Source: Bacteroidota bacterium
Lineage (GTDB): Bacteria; Bacteroidota; Bacteroidia; Sphingobacteriales; Sphingobacteriaceae
Assembly (NCBI GenBank): GCA_018828585.1
Contig: JAHJVW010000128.1
Span: 1 to 64,000 of the forward strand
Reading direction: 5' to 3'
Length of the DNA stretch: 64,000 bases
A program made the position numbers and the translations under genes. Positions 29,696 through 41,511 of the stretch are shown here, one piece after another. The notes beneath the pieces are model-generated. The model was not told the origin of the DNA. It saw only the letters and a program-made list of their open reading frames with translations, and ran no database searches. Positions within the stretch are counted from its first letter, which is position 1, and each line of letters starts with the position of its first letter.

Positions 29696-29720
29696 ACGAT
29701 TTCTCTACTGATTTTAATTT

Positions 29721-29728
29721 TATCTTTG
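29721..29728 (+). promoter_or_regulatory. Putative -7 box (TAnnTTTG) of uvrB
   Basis: TATCTTTG ending 3 nt before ATG 29732. Confidence 0.6.
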
Positions 29729-29731
29729 AAA

Positions 29732-31765
29732 ATGGATTTTAAAATTTCTTCTGATTATTCCCCAACTGGCGATCAACCAACTGCTATCAAACAATTGGTA
29801 TCAGGTGTAAAGTCAGGAGAAAATTATCAAACATTATTAGGAGTAACCGGCTCTGGTAAAACATTTACCATAGCCAATGTAATTGAGCAAACACAAAAAC
29901 CAACACTCATCCTAAGTCATAATAAGACATTGGCAGCTCAACTTTACGGTGAGTTTAAGCAATTTTTTCCTGATAATGCGGTGAATTATTTTGTTTCTTA
30001 CTATGATTATTACCAGCCCGAAGCATTTTTACCAACCACCAATACTTACATAGAAAAGGATCTTCAAATCAACGAGGAGATTGAAAAATTACGTTTAAGG
30101 ACAACCTCCTCTTTAATGTCTGGTCGAAGAGATGTAATTGTGGTTTCATCTATTTCTTGTATTTATGGTATGGGTAATCCCGAAGATTTTTCAAACTCGG
30201 TTTTCCGTTTTGGCGTGGGAACCAAAATTAGTCGGAATGCGTTTTTACATCGCTTAGTGGAGATTTTATATTCTCGAACTACGGCCGATTTTAAGCGAGG
30301 AACATTCCGTGTAAAAGGCGATACTGTCGATATTTATCCTGCCTACTTAGATTTAGCTTATCGCATTTCTTTTTTTGGTGATGATATTGAAGAGATGACA
30401 GTAATAGATCCAGCGAGTGGAAAAACTATTGAAAAAATGGATCAGGTTGCGATTTTCCCAGCAAATTTATTCGTTACGCCAAGAGATCGATTTACCTCGG
30501 TAATGCATGAAATTGGAGAAGATATGGTGTCCAGAAAGGCACAATTTGAAACTGAAGGACGCTTTTTAGAGGCTAAAAGGTTAGAGGAGCGCACCAATTA
30601 CGATATGGAAATGATGCGAGAATTAGGTTATTGCTCTGGAATTGAAAATTACTCTCGCTATTTTGATGGTCGTAAACCCGGAGCTAGACCTTTCTGTTTG
30701 CTAGATTATTTTCCGGATGATTATCTGATGGTGATTGATGAAAGTCACGCTACTGTTCCACAAATCAGAGCAATGTATGGCGGTGATAGATCAAGGAAAT
30801 TATCGTTAGTTGAATATGGTTTCCGTTTACCAGCAGCTTTAGATAACCGACCTTTAAATTTTAACGAATTTGAAACTTTAGCACCACAAACTATTTATGT
30901 AAGCGCCACACCTGGTGATTATGAAATGGAAAAAACTGAAGGTGTTTTTGTGGAGCAAGTGATTCGACCAACAGGCTTATTAGATCCGATAATAGATGTT
31001 CGTCCGGTTGGAAACCAAGTGGATGATTTATTGGAAGAAGTAGATAAAACCATCAAAATGGGTGATCGTATTTTGGTGACAACTTTGACCAAAAGGATGG
31101 CTGAGGAGTTAGCGAAATATATGGATCGTTTAAACATTAAAGTGCGATACATCCATTCGGAAATAAAGACTTTAGAGCGTGTGGAAATTTTGCGTGGTCT
31201 GCGCTTGGGCGAGTTTGATGTTTTAATTGGGATCAACCTATTAAGGGAAGGCTTAGATTTACCTGAAGTTTCTTTGGTCGCTATTTTAGATGCAGATAAA
31301 GAGGGTTTCCTTCGGTCAGAAAGGTCATTGATTCAAACGATTGGTCGGGCGGCAAGAAACGATAGGGGTAGAGTAATTATGTATGCCGACAAAATCACGG
31401 ATTCTATGCGAATCACGATGGATGAGACCAACCGACGTCGCGAAAAACAAATCAAATACAATGAAAAGCATGGGATTACACCTAGAACCGTGGGTAAAAC
31501 CCGTAGCGAAATTATCGAGCAAACTTCCATAATGGATTTCAAAGGTGGTGTTCAGCAAATCTATCAAGAAGATACTGCCGAAGCGACTTTGGCGGCCGAT
31601 CCAATTGTTCAATACATGACCAAGCCCGAGTTGAAAAAATCACTCGAAAACACTAAAAAAGAAATGTTGACTGCCGCGAAAGAGATGAATTTTTTATTGG
31701 CTGCAAAACTTCGCGACGAAATGTTTGCGCTCGAGAAAATGATTGAAGAGAAATTCGAGAAGTAA
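29732..31765 (+). CDS. uvrB: Excinuclease ABC subunit UvrB
   Basis: SDYSPTGDQPTAIKQLV, GVTGSGKTFT, YYDYYQPEAF, GINLLREGLDLPEVSLVAILDADKEGFLRS. Confidence 0.98.
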   Translation: MDFKISSDYSPTGDQPTAIKQLVSGVKSGENYQTLLGVTGSGKTFTIANVIEQTQKPTLILSHNKTLAAQLYGEFKQFFPDNAVNYFVSYYDYYQPEAFLPTTNTYIEKDLQINEEIEKLRLRTTSSLMSGRRDVIVVSSISCIYGMGNPEDFSNSVFRFGVGTKISRNAFLHRLVEILYSRTTADFKRGTFRVKGDTVDIYPAYLDLAYRISFFGDDIEEMTVIDPASGKTIEKMDQVAIFPANLFVTPRDRFTSVMHEIGEDMVSRKAQFETEGRFLEAKRLEERTNYDMEMMRELGYCSGIENYSRYFDGRKPGARPFCLLDYFPDDYLMVIDESHATVPQIRAMYGGDRSRKLSLVEYGFRLPAALDNRPLNFNEFETLAPQTIYVSATPGDYEMEKTEGVFVEQVIRPTGLLDPIIDVRPVGNQVDDLLEEVDKTIKMGDRILVTTLTKRMAEELAKYMDRLNIKVRYIHSEIKTLERVEILRGLRLGEFDVLIGINLLREGLDLPEVSLVAILDADKEGFLRSERSLIQTIGRAARNDRGRVIMYADKITDSMRITMDETNRRREKQIKYNEKHGITPRTVGKTRSEIIEQTSIMDFKGGVQQIYQEDTAEATLAADPIVQYMTKPELKKSLENTKKEMLTAAKEMNFLLAAKLRDEMFALEKMIEEKFEK

Positions 31766-31817
31766 CAATTCACAAGAATTAAGGTCAAATTGCGTTAAAG
31801 AATTATATTTGCAAACC

Positions 31818-32090
31818 ATGGGATTATTACGTTTTTTATTCATAACCATCACCGTAATTTATATCATAAGAATTCTGGCTCGCCTTTTTATGCCTTTTTT
31901 ATTCAGAAAGGCAGCTGAAAAGATGACCGAGAAGATGAATAATCAATCCGGACAACAACAAGCTAACTATCAAAGTACCACTAAAAAACCAGAAGGAACC
32001 ATCTCTGTAGATTATGTTCCGCCTAGGGAGAAAAAAAAGCCGAAGCTGGATAATGCAGGTGACTTTGTAGATTATGAAGAAGTGAAATAA
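31818..32090 (+). CDS. DUF4834 family protein
   Basis: ATG 31818 (MGLLRFLFITITVIYIIRILARLFMPFLF...ISVDYVPPREKKKPK...GDFVDYEEVK); track start 31743 lies inside uvrB. Confidence 0.82.
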   Translation: MGLLRFLFITITVIYIIRILARLFMPFLFRKAAEKMTEKMNNQSGQQQANYQSTTKKPEGTISVDYVPPREKKKPKLDNAGDFVDYEEVK

Positions 32091-32135
32091 ATCTAAAATT
32101 AACTTTAGTAAGCAATTTTATCTAGGTTTGGATAT

Positions 32136-32921
32136 TTACGCTTCTAGCTCTCCTTCAAAAACCATTTTTGCTGGCCCTTCTAAAAATATATTGGTGAATT
32201 TTTTTCCATCATAATCAAAACGGATATTCAATTCGCCACCTAAAACTTTTATGGAAGTTTCGATTTTACCAGTCTGATTTTTGGCAAGGGCATTTGCTAA
32301 GGCAACAGCTGTGACACCAGTTCCACAGGCGTAAGTTTCATCTTCGACACCGCGTTCGTAAGTACGCACAAAAAGATGATCACCTTTATCTTCAACAAAA
32401 TTAATGTTGATTCCTTCTTTCTTGTAGGTGTCATTGTATCTGATCGCCCGTCCTTCTTCAAAAACATTTTTATCAGTAATCGTCAAATCAAATTTGATAT
32501 AATGTGGCGATCCAGTATTGATGACATAAGCATCACCATCTCTTTTGATCACATCAACATCAATCATTTGTAAACTTACCCAGTCCCCAGAATCTGCAAT
32601 TTTGGCATAATGTGGTCCGTCAACTGCCACAAAATTTGTCTCCGAATCAATAATTCCCAATTGTTTTGCAAATGCCACAATGCAGCGCCCGCCGTTGCCA
32701 CACATACTGCTGGGTTGTCCATCAGCATTGTAATAAACCATTTTAAAATCAAAACCTTCGGCGGGTTCAATAAACATAATCCCATCTCCACCAACGCCAA
32801 ATCTACGGTCACAAATTTGTTCCAAAATTTTTGGTTGGTGGTGATTAAAGCTTAAATCACGGTTATCCACCATGATAAAGTCATTCCCGGCTCCCTGATA
32901 TTTAAAAAAAGATAATTTCAT
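32136..32921 (-). CDS. dapF: Diaminopimelate epimerase
   Basis: FFKYQGAGNDFIMVDNRD, MCGNGGRCIVAFA, YACGTGVTAVALA. Confidence 0.97.
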   Translation of the reverse strand: MKLSFFKYQGAGNDFIMVDNRDLSFNHHQPKILEQICDRRFGVGGDGIMFIEPAEGFDFKMVYYNADGQPSSMCGNGGRCIVAFAKQLGIIDSETNFVAVDGPHYAKIADSGDWVSLQMIDVDVIKRDGDAYVINTGSPHYIKFDLTITDKNVFEEGRAIRYNDTYKKEGININFVEDKGDHLFVRTYERGVEDETYACGTGVTAVALANALAKNQTGKIETSIKVLGGELNIRFDYDGKKFTNIFLEGPAKMVFEGELEA

Positions 32922-33091
32922 TTCTCATACAAAAATCCACAAAAATAAAACATAAAACAATTTGCCTGTTAATTCCTTGTTTTAGCTGGGTGCGTTTTTT
33001 ACTTTCCAATTATTACAATAGATTAAGTTTTTTAACACTTTTTAACACTAACTTAAATAACATATACTTGCAAAAAACGTCTATTAGGTAT

Positions 33092-33099
33092 TATTTTTG
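33092..33099 (+). promoter_or_regulatory. Putative -7 box (TAnnTTTG) of the Deg/Do protease gene
   Basis: TATTTTTG ~30 nt before ATG 33130. Confidence 0.45.
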
Positions 33100-33129
33100 A
33101 TGAATATTTGAACATAAAAGGAAAAAACA

Positions 33130-34668
33130 ATGAAAGGTAATATGAAAAAAATAGGAATTACACTTTTAACAGCATTTGTAGGAGGAGCTGTTGCATTGGG
33201 TGCTTACATGTTTATTGCCAATAAATCAATGAACGGAATGAGTTTGGCAGATCGACAGAAAGTTTATTTCGCCAATAACCCTTTAGACGTTCCTGAACCA
33301 ACAGGTACGCTAGATTTTTCACAAGCGGCAGCAGCGGTTTCGCCTGGCGTTGTCCATGTAAGGACAACTTATAATAGGTCAATGGCGCAAAATGGAGGCA
33401 ATGATGCATTTGGCGACATGTTTCAGGATTTCTTTGGCAAAAGAAGACAACAACAATCTCAAGATTCTCCGCCCCCAATGGGAAAAGGATCCGGTGTGAT
33501 TGTCACTCAGGATGGTTATATCATGACCAATAATCATGTCGTTAAAGACGCGGAAAAGATTGAAGTAATTTTAACTGATAAAAGAGTTTTACAAGCTAAA
33601 GTAATTGGAAGAGATGAAAACACTGATTTAGCATTAATAAAAGTAAACGCAAGTGATTTGCCAATTGTTAAGTTAGGTAATTCTGATGATGTGAAAGTGG
33701 GTCAATGGGTTTTAGCAGTAGGCTATCCATTAACTTTAGAATCAACAGTTACGGCGGGTATTGTAAGTGCAAAAGCTCGTCAGATTGGAATTTTAGCACC
33801 AGAAATAGATAGAAATAATTATGACCCTAGTAATCCACCAACAAACTCATCCATCGAATCATTTATTCAAACTGATGCGGTAATTAATCGTGGTAACAGC
33901 GGTGGCGCTTTGGTAAACACAAAAGGAGAACTGATTGGAATTAACTCTGCTATTGCCTCTCAATCAGGCGTATACGAAGGGTATGGTTTTGCTATTCCAG
34001 TAAATTTAGCCAGAAAAGTGATGGATGATTTCTTGAAATATGGAGAAGTTAAACGTGGTTTTATTGGCGTAACTTTTCAAGAATTGAATGCAGATAACAA
34101 TAAGCAATTCAATACTTCAGAAATTGATGGTTTGTATGTAAACTCTACTATAAAAGATGGCGCAGCAGACAAAGCAGGAATCGAGAAAGGTGATATCATT
34201 AAAAAGTTAGATGGAAATGATATCAGCACTTCAGCAGAGCTACAGGTTAAAGTTGCATTACTTCATCCTGGAGATAAAGTGAGTTTAGGAGTTTTAAGGG
34301 ATGGAAAAATGAAAACTTTTAACCTTACCTTAAAGGGTGACGAAGGTATGAAGTTGGCAGGTAACTCAAATGCACCAGCTGTTGAAGAAGTAGTGAATAG
34401 CTTAGGCGGAACATTTGCTCCTTTAAATGATAATTTGAAGAAGAAATATGGTGTAGGGTCTGGAGTGGTTGTTACCAGTGTTTCGCCTGGCAAAGTATTC
34501 GATATGTACGATATGCCAAAAGGAACAGTAATTACATCTATTAACGGCAAGGGAGTTAATAATAATGATCAGATTATGTCGGCATTAAAATCTGACGATA
34601 AAATGGTTTCTCTACAGGGTTTTGTACCTGATGGAAGTCGTTTCAGGGTAACATTCCCCATAAAATAA
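33130..34668 (+). CDS. Deg/Do family serine endopeptidase with two PDZ domains
   Basis: GSGVIVTQDGYIMTNNHVV, DLALIKV, NRGNSGGALVN, two PDZ-like regions. Confidence 0.96.
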   Translation: MKGNMKKIGITLLTAFVGGAVALGAYMFIANKSMNGMSLADRQKVYFANNPLDVPEPTGTLDFSQAAAAVSPGVVHVRTTYNRSMAQNGGNDAFGDMFQDFFGKRRQQQSQDSPPPMGKGSGVIVTQDGYIMTNNHVVKDAEKIEVILTDKRVLQAKVIGRDENTDLALIKVNASDLPIVKLGNSDDVKVGQWVLAVGYPLTLESTVTAGIVSAKARQIGILAPEIDRNNYDPSNPPTNSSIESFIQTDAVINRGNSGGALVNTKGELIGINSAIASQSGVYEGYGFAIPVNLARKVMDDFLKYGEVKRGFIGVTFQELNADNNKQFNTSEIDGLYVNSTIKDGAADKAGIEKGDIIKKLDGNDISTSAELQVKVALLHPGDKVSLGVLRDGKMKTFNLTLKGDEGMKLAGNSNAPAVEEVVNSLGGTFAPLNDNLKKKYGVGSGVVVTSVSPGKVFDMYDMPKGTVITSINGKGVNNNDQIMSALKSDDKMVSLQGFVPDGSRFRVTFPIK

Positions 34669-34687
34669 TATTTTTGAATGATAAATT

Positions 34688-34722
34688 AAAGTCCTGATGT
34701 TTAATCCCTTCAGGACTTTTTT
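34688..34722 (+). terminator. Rho-independent terminator after the Deg/Do protease
   Basis: aaagtcctga...tcaggactttttt. Confidence 0.85.
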
Positions 34723-34728
34723 ATTTTT

Positions 34729-35382
34729 TTGGTTATGCTAAAAAAAGCTTGTGCTTTCCGTTTTAGAGGAGAAGAATTGTTGCTACTCGCCGAAAAGGGA
34801 ATTTGGTTTCCTGCTTATCAGACTTTAATGGTTTCTGATACGCACCTTGCAAAAGGAGCTCATTTTAGAAAATCTGGTATTGCCATACCTAAAGCGCTGG
34901 CTCAACAAGAACTTTCTCTTTTATCCGACATGATAGATCAAATCAACCCTAAAAGGTTGATTTTTTTAGGTGATCTTTTCCATAGCGACATCAATAACGA
35001 CTTTTCTTGGTTTAGCCTCTGGCGAGAAATGCATCAACAAATTGAAATGGTCCTCATTAAAGGGAATCATGATTTCTTACCTATTCACTTTTATCAAACT
35101 TTAAAAATGGAGGTTATCGATACAATGATCTTAGGTCCTTTCAAATTGATGCATGCACCACCTAAACAAGACACAGAAAAGTATCTCTTAACTGGGCATA
35201 TACACCCCGGAATAAGAATTAATGGAAAAGCTAGACAGGGAATTACGTTGCCCTGTTTTTACTTTGGAGACACTTTTGGTATTCTTCCCGCCTTTGGAAA
35301 GTTTACCGGCAAAGCATTATTAAAGCCTAAATCAACAGACAAAATATTTGCTATCGTTGGTGATAAAGTAATGTTACTTTAG
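34729..35382 (+). CDS. pdeM: Ligase-associated DNA damage response endonuclease PdeM-like phosphoesterase
   Basis: VSDTHLAKGAHFRKSGIAIP, FLGDLFHSDINNDF, IKGNHD, LTGHIHPGI. Confidence 0.85.
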   Translation: MVMLKKACAFRFRGEELLLLAEKGIWFPAYQTLMVSDTHLAKGAHFRKSGIAIPKALAQQELSLLSDMIDQINPKRLIFLGDLFHSDINNDFSWFSLWREMHQQIEMVLIKGNHDFLPIHFYQTLKMEVIDTMILGPFKLMHAPPKQDTEKYLLTGHIHPGIRINGKARQGITLPCFYFGDTFGILPAFGKFTGKALLKPKSTDKIFAIVGDKVMLL

Positions 35383-35486
35383 AGCTGAGAGGTGATAATT
35401 TTAACGAATATTATTTATAACGTTTCTAAATAGTTGTTAAATTACCAAATACACTAAGGTTAGTGAATATTTTATTTTATAATAAA

Positions 35487-35494
35487 TACTTTTG
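35487..35494 (+). promoter_or_regulatory. Putative -7 box (TAnnTTTG) of the sdh operon
   Basis: TACTTTTG ~31 nt before ATG 35526. Confidence 0.55.
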
Positions 35495-35525
35495 CAGTTC
35501 AAAAAAACCTTTTAAATACCAAATA

Positions 35526-36293
35526 ATGAGTAATTTTTCAAAAGCTTTCTCTTCAACACTCGGGAGAAAATTGATCATGTGCTTAACCGGTCTATTTTTA
35601 TGTTCTTTCTTGATCGTTCATTTAACTGGTAATTTTCAGTTGTTTAAAAATGATGGCGGATTAGCATTTAACCAATATGCTCATTTCATGACTCACTTTA
35701 CACCAATCAAAGTGGTTTCTTATCTGTTGTATAGCTCCATCCTTATTCATACGATTTGGGCTTTAATCATTACCCTAAAAAATAAAAAAGCAAGACCAGT
35801 GGCTTATGCTATCACTCCAAAAGACGGAAGTATTTGGTCTTCTAGAAATATGGGGGTTTTAGGTACCATCTTATTCGTTTTTATTGTGGTTCACATGGCG
35901 AATTTTTGGTACAAATATCATCAAGGTTATACGCCACTTATAGAATACAGAACAGATTTAAACTCAGGTGCGACAATGAGCCGCACCATCAGTGAATCAG
36001 AATTTACTGGTTACGTAAGTTATATTGACAATGGAATAGAAATCACAAAATCAGAAGATTTATATCTGGAAGTTTCTAATGCTTTTCAGCAGTGGTGGCT
36101 AGTTTTGTTTTACGTCATTGCAATGGCTGCACTATCATTTCACTTGGTGCATGGTTTCCAAAGTGCTTTTCAAACTTTAGGTTGGAATAATAGCAAATAT
36201 AGACCGCTAATAAAATTTATTGGAGTATGGATCTTTTCGATTTTAATCCCAATTGGTTTTGCAGCAATGCCCATATATTTCTTTTTTAAATAA
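35526..36293 (+). CDS. sdhC: Succinate dehydrogenase cytochrome b subunit
   Basis: FSSTLGRKLIMCLTGLFLCSFLIVHLTGNFQLF; followed by sdhA/sdhB; start MSNFSKAF preferred. Confidence 0.94.
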   Translation: MSNFSKAFSSTLGRKLIMCLTGLFLCSFLIVHLTGNFQLFKNDGGLAFNQYAHFMTHFTPIKVVSYLLYSSILIHTIWALIITLKNKKARPVAYAITPKDGSIWSSRNMGVLGTILFVFIVVHMANFWYKYHQGYTPLIEYRTDLNSGATMSRTISESEFTGYVSYIDNGIEITKSEDLYLEVSNAFQQWWLVLFYVIAMAALSFHLVHGFQSAFQTLGWNNSKYRPLIKFIGVWIFSILIPIGFAAMPIYFFFK

Positions 36294-36358
36294 GATAATC
36301 AGGTAATGCCTAAACAATTAGATTTTACTTTTTGTTAGGTTAAATAAAATAGATTAAG

Positions 36359-38372
<2,014 letters not shown>

Positions 38373-39131
38373 ATGAGTGGACACATGAACTTGACGTTAA
38401 AAGTATGGCGTCAAAAAAATAGTACATCAACAGGAAAATTCGTGACTTATAAAGCCGAAGAAATTTCGCCTGATATGTCATTTTTAGAAATGCTGGATGT
38501 AGTGAACGAAGGTTTGGTAAAGAAAAAAGAAGAACCTATTCAATTTGACCATGATTGCCGCGAAGGAATTTGTGGGATGTGTTCTTTGGTGATTAACGGA
38601 GAGCCTCACGGACCTAAACGAGCAACTACTACTTGTCAACTGCACATGCGTTCTTTTAAAGATAAAGATACCATTGTAATTGAACCGTGGAGAGCCAATT
38701 CTTTTCCTGTGGTAAAAGATTTAGCGGTGGATCGTTCTGCATTTGATAGAATTCAACAAGCGGGAGGTTATGTTTCTGTGGGAACTGGTGGTGTACCAGA
38801 TGCTAATGAAATCGCAATTCCTAAAGTAATTGCTGACGAAGCTTTTAATTCGGCTACTTGTATTGGTTGTGGCGCTTGTGTTGCAGCCTGTAAAAACGCC
38901 TCAGCTATGCTATTCGTTTCTGCTAAAATTTCTCAATATGCGATGCTACCACAAGGTCAGCCAGAGCGTTACCAAAGAGCAGAAGCTATGGTGATGAAAA
39001 TGGACGAAGAAGGTTTCGGAAGTTGTACCAATACTTACGCATGTGAAGCACAATGTCCTAAAGAAATTAAAGTAACAAACATTGCAAGAATGAATCGCGA
39101 GTTCTTTACAGCGGAATTCATAAAGGGATAA
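38373..39131 (+). CDS. sdhB: Succinate dehydrogenase/fumarate reductase iron-sulfur subunit
   Basis: [39 protein letters not shown]. Confidence 0.97.
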   Translation: MSGHMNLTLKVWRQKNSTSTGKFVTYKAEEISPDMSFLEMLDVVNEGLVKKKEEPIQFDHDCREGICGMCSLVINGEPHGPKRATTTCQLHMRSFKDKDTIVIEPWRANSFPVVKDLAVDRSAFDRIQQAGGYVSVGTGGVPDANEIAIPKVIADEAFNSATCIGCGACVAACKNASAMLFVSAKISQYAMLPQGQPERYQRAEAMVMKMDEEGFGSCTNTYACEAQCPKEIKVTNIARMNREFFTAEFIKG

Positions 39132-39297
39132 TAAACGATTTTTTGTTAATTTTTGAGAACGCATTTCCATTTTGGAGATGCGTTTTTGTTTTAATGATAT
39201 TTAAGATTGATAATTGTATTATTTCTATCACTTTAAGTAATGATTTTGTTTATTCTGCAGCACTTTGTTAGCTTTAGGTATAAAAATTTATAACGAC

Positions 39298-40293
39298 ATG
39301 AAACTTATAAAATCAATTGCCTCATTAATTTTAATAGCTGGAACAACCTGCTCTTTAAAAGCACAAACCTATAAAGCCGATGAACCTTTTGCACACACTT
39401 TTTCTATTGTAGCTCGTGATCCTGTAACTGGTGAAATGGCTGTTGGCGTTCAAAGTCATTGGTTTTCGGTAGGTACCTCAGTTTCTTGGGCCGAGGCTGG
39501 TGTTGGGGCCGTAGCGACTCAATCCTTCACCAATAAATCTTTTGGAATACGTGGTTTAGCTTTATTAAAATCAGGAAAAACCGCACAAGAAGCTTTAGAT
39601 ATTTTATTGAGTGATGATCCCGGTAGAGAAGTTCGTCAAGTGGCAATTGTTGACAATAAAGGAAATGTAGCTGTACATACCGGAAGCGGTTGCGTTCAGT
39701 ACGCCGGACACATCAAAGGGGATCAATATTCAGTTCAATCCAATATGATGCTAACTGATAAAGTTCCAGCAGCGATGTCTAAAGCTTTTGAGGCTTCAAA
39801 AGGAAAGCCCTTGGCTCAGCGAGTAATGACCGCTTTAAAGGCAGGGCAAGCAGCGGGTGGAGATATTCGTGGTAAGCAAAGTGCAGCAATGTTGGTTGTT
39901 CCGGCAGTGTCGAAAAACGAGCCTTGGAACGAGCGGACAGTTGATTTACGTGTGGACGATTCTACCGCTCCGCTCCCAGAATTAGAAAGATTACTGAAAG
40001 TTCATGAAGCCTATCAGTTTATGAACGAAGGAGATTTAGCGGTAGAGCATAACGACATGAATAAGGCGATGCAATTATATGGATCAGCCATGAAGATGTT
40101 TCCAAATAATTTAGAAATGCAATATTGGACAGCCGTAACACTTGCGAACGATAAGCAAGTTGCTAAAGCTTTACCTATGTTCAAAAAAGTTTTTGCTCAA
40201 AATAGTAATTGGAAAGAGATGACCAAAAGACTTCCTAAAGTGAATCTCCTAACAGTTTCTAATTCAGAATTAAAACTAATATTAGCTCAATAG
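39298..40293 (+). CDS. DUF1028 domain-containing protein with C-terminal TPR-like region
   Basis: HTFSIVARDPVTGEMAVGVQSHWFSVGTSVSWAEAGVGAVATQS. Confidence 0.9.
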   Translation: MKLIKSIASLILIAGTTCSLKAQTYKADEPFAHTFSIVARDPVTGEMAVGVQSHWFSVGTSVSWAEAGVGAVATQSFTNKSFGIRGLALLKSGKTAQEALDILLSDDPGREVRQVAIVDNKGNVAVHTGSGCVQYAGHIKGDQYSVQSNMMLTDKVPAAMSKAFEASKGKPLAQRVMTALKAGQAAGGDIRGKQSAAMLVVPAVSKNEPWNERTVDLRVDDSTAPLPELERLLKVHEAYQFMNEGDLAVEHNDMNKAMQLYGSAMKMFPNNLEMQYWTAVTLANDKQVAKALPMFKKVFAQNSNWKEMTKRLPKVNLLTVSNSELKLILAQ

Positions 40294-40308
40294 AACTGGG
40301 TTGTTTAA

Positions 40309-40338
40309 AGGCCTTATCATTTTGGTAAGGCTTTTTTT
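40309..40338 (+). terminator. Rho-independent terminator
   Basis: gccttatcattttggtaaggcttttttt. Confidence 0.8.
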
Positions 40339-40411
40339 GCTTTCCTACTCATTACAAAACAACGAGGTTATCAATTTGTAATTATCATATAAATCATCAA
40401 TTAAAAATATC

Positions 40412-41431
40412 ATGAAATATAATATTTTAGGAAATACAGGTTTAAAAGTATCTGAATTGTGCTTAGGCACCATGACTTTTGGAGGCGGTGATGGAATGTG
40501 GAAAGCGATCGGTCAACTACCACAAAAAGAAGTAAACGAAATTGTAAAACTTTCTACAGATGGCGGAATTAATTTTATTGATACCGCAAACGTTTACAGT
40601 GAAGGAATTAGTGAGCAAATGACAGGAAAAGCCATCAAAGACTTGGGTTTGAATCGACACGATTTAGTAATTGCTACCAAAGTGCGAGGAAAAATGAATG
40701 AAGGTCCAAACGGAAGTGGATTAACCAAAAAGCATATCCTTCAACAAGCAGATGAAAGTTTAAAGCGTTTGGGTATGGATTATATCGATCTATATCAAAT
40801 ACATGGTTTTGATCCAATTACACCATTTGAGGAAACTTTAGCAGCTTTAGATAATTTAGTTAGCAGTGGTAAAGTAAGATATATTGGTTGTAGCAATTTG
40901 GCTGCTTGGCATATCATGAAAGCTTTAAGTGTTTCAGAAAGGGAACGTTTTGTTAAATTCATTTCCTTACAAGCTTATTATACCATTGCAGGGAGAGATT
41001 TGGAACGTGAAATAGTTCCGCTTTTATTAGATCAAAAGTTAGGTTTGATGGTTTGGAGCCCTTTGGCAGGCGGATTATTGAGCGGTAAATTTGATAGAAA
41101 CTCTTCTCCTGAAGATAGTAGAAGAGTAAATTTTGATTTCCCTCCCGTAAATAAAGATAAAGCGTTTGATATTGTAGATGTGATGCGTCCGATTGCTGAA
41201 AGTAAAGGTGTTTCGGTTGCTCAAATTGCATTGGCTTGGTTGCTACATCAAAAGGTAGTGAGTTCTGTCATTATTGGTGCTAAAAAAGTGTCCCAGTTAG
41301 AAGATAATTTGAAAGCTGTTGATGTGAAATTAACAGAAGCAGAATTATTTAATTTGGATGAAGTTAGTAAATTACCAGCAGAGTACCCAGGGTGGATGAT
41401 TGAACGACAAGGTGGGGATAGAAGAGCATAA
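40412..41431 (+). CDS. Aldo/keto reductase
   Basis: NTGLKVSELCLGTMTFGGG, FIDTANVYSEG, RLGMDYIDLYQIHG, VIIGAK. Confidence 0.95.
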   Translation: MKYNILGNTGLKVSELCLGTMTFGGGDGMWKAIGQLPQKEVNEIVKLSTDGGINFIDTANVYSEGISEQMTGKAIKDLGLNRHDLVIATKVRGKMNEGPNGSGLTKKHILQQADESLKRLGMDYIDLYQIHGFDPITPFEETLAALDNLVSSGKVRYIGCSNLAAWHIMKALSVSERERFVKFISLQAYYTIAGRDLEREIVPLLLDQKLGLMVWSPLAGGLLSGKFDRNSSPEDSRRVNFDFPPVNKDKAFDIVDVMRPIAESKGVSVAQIALAWLLHQKVVSSVIIGAKKVSQLEDNLKAVDVKLTEAELFNLDEVSKLPAEYPGWMIERQGGDRRA

Positions 41432-41457
41432 TTTTAGCATAAAATCTTCATGTCGGT

Positions 41458-41491
41458 GCGAAGTCGAAGCCTCTTTACATTTCGACTCCGC
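41458..41491. repeat. REP-like inverted repeat
   Basis: gcgaagtcgaa-gcctctttacat-ttcgactccgc, 11-bp arms with one mismatch. Confidence 0.65.
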
Positions 41492-41511
41492 TAAATGTGA
41501 TCTATATTTTT

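Noticed and set aside
31325-31612. Minus-strand ORFs inside uvrB (also 30919-31236)
   Set aside because: Antisense to a clearly conserved CDS; composition looks like a frame shadow.
32860-32880. ttatccacc in dapF as a DnaA box
   Set aside because: Single 8/9 match in coding sequence with no clustering.
33020-33060. Tandem tttttaacac near the Deg/Do protease promoter
   Set aside because: Only two short AT-rich copies; not enough to claim an operator.
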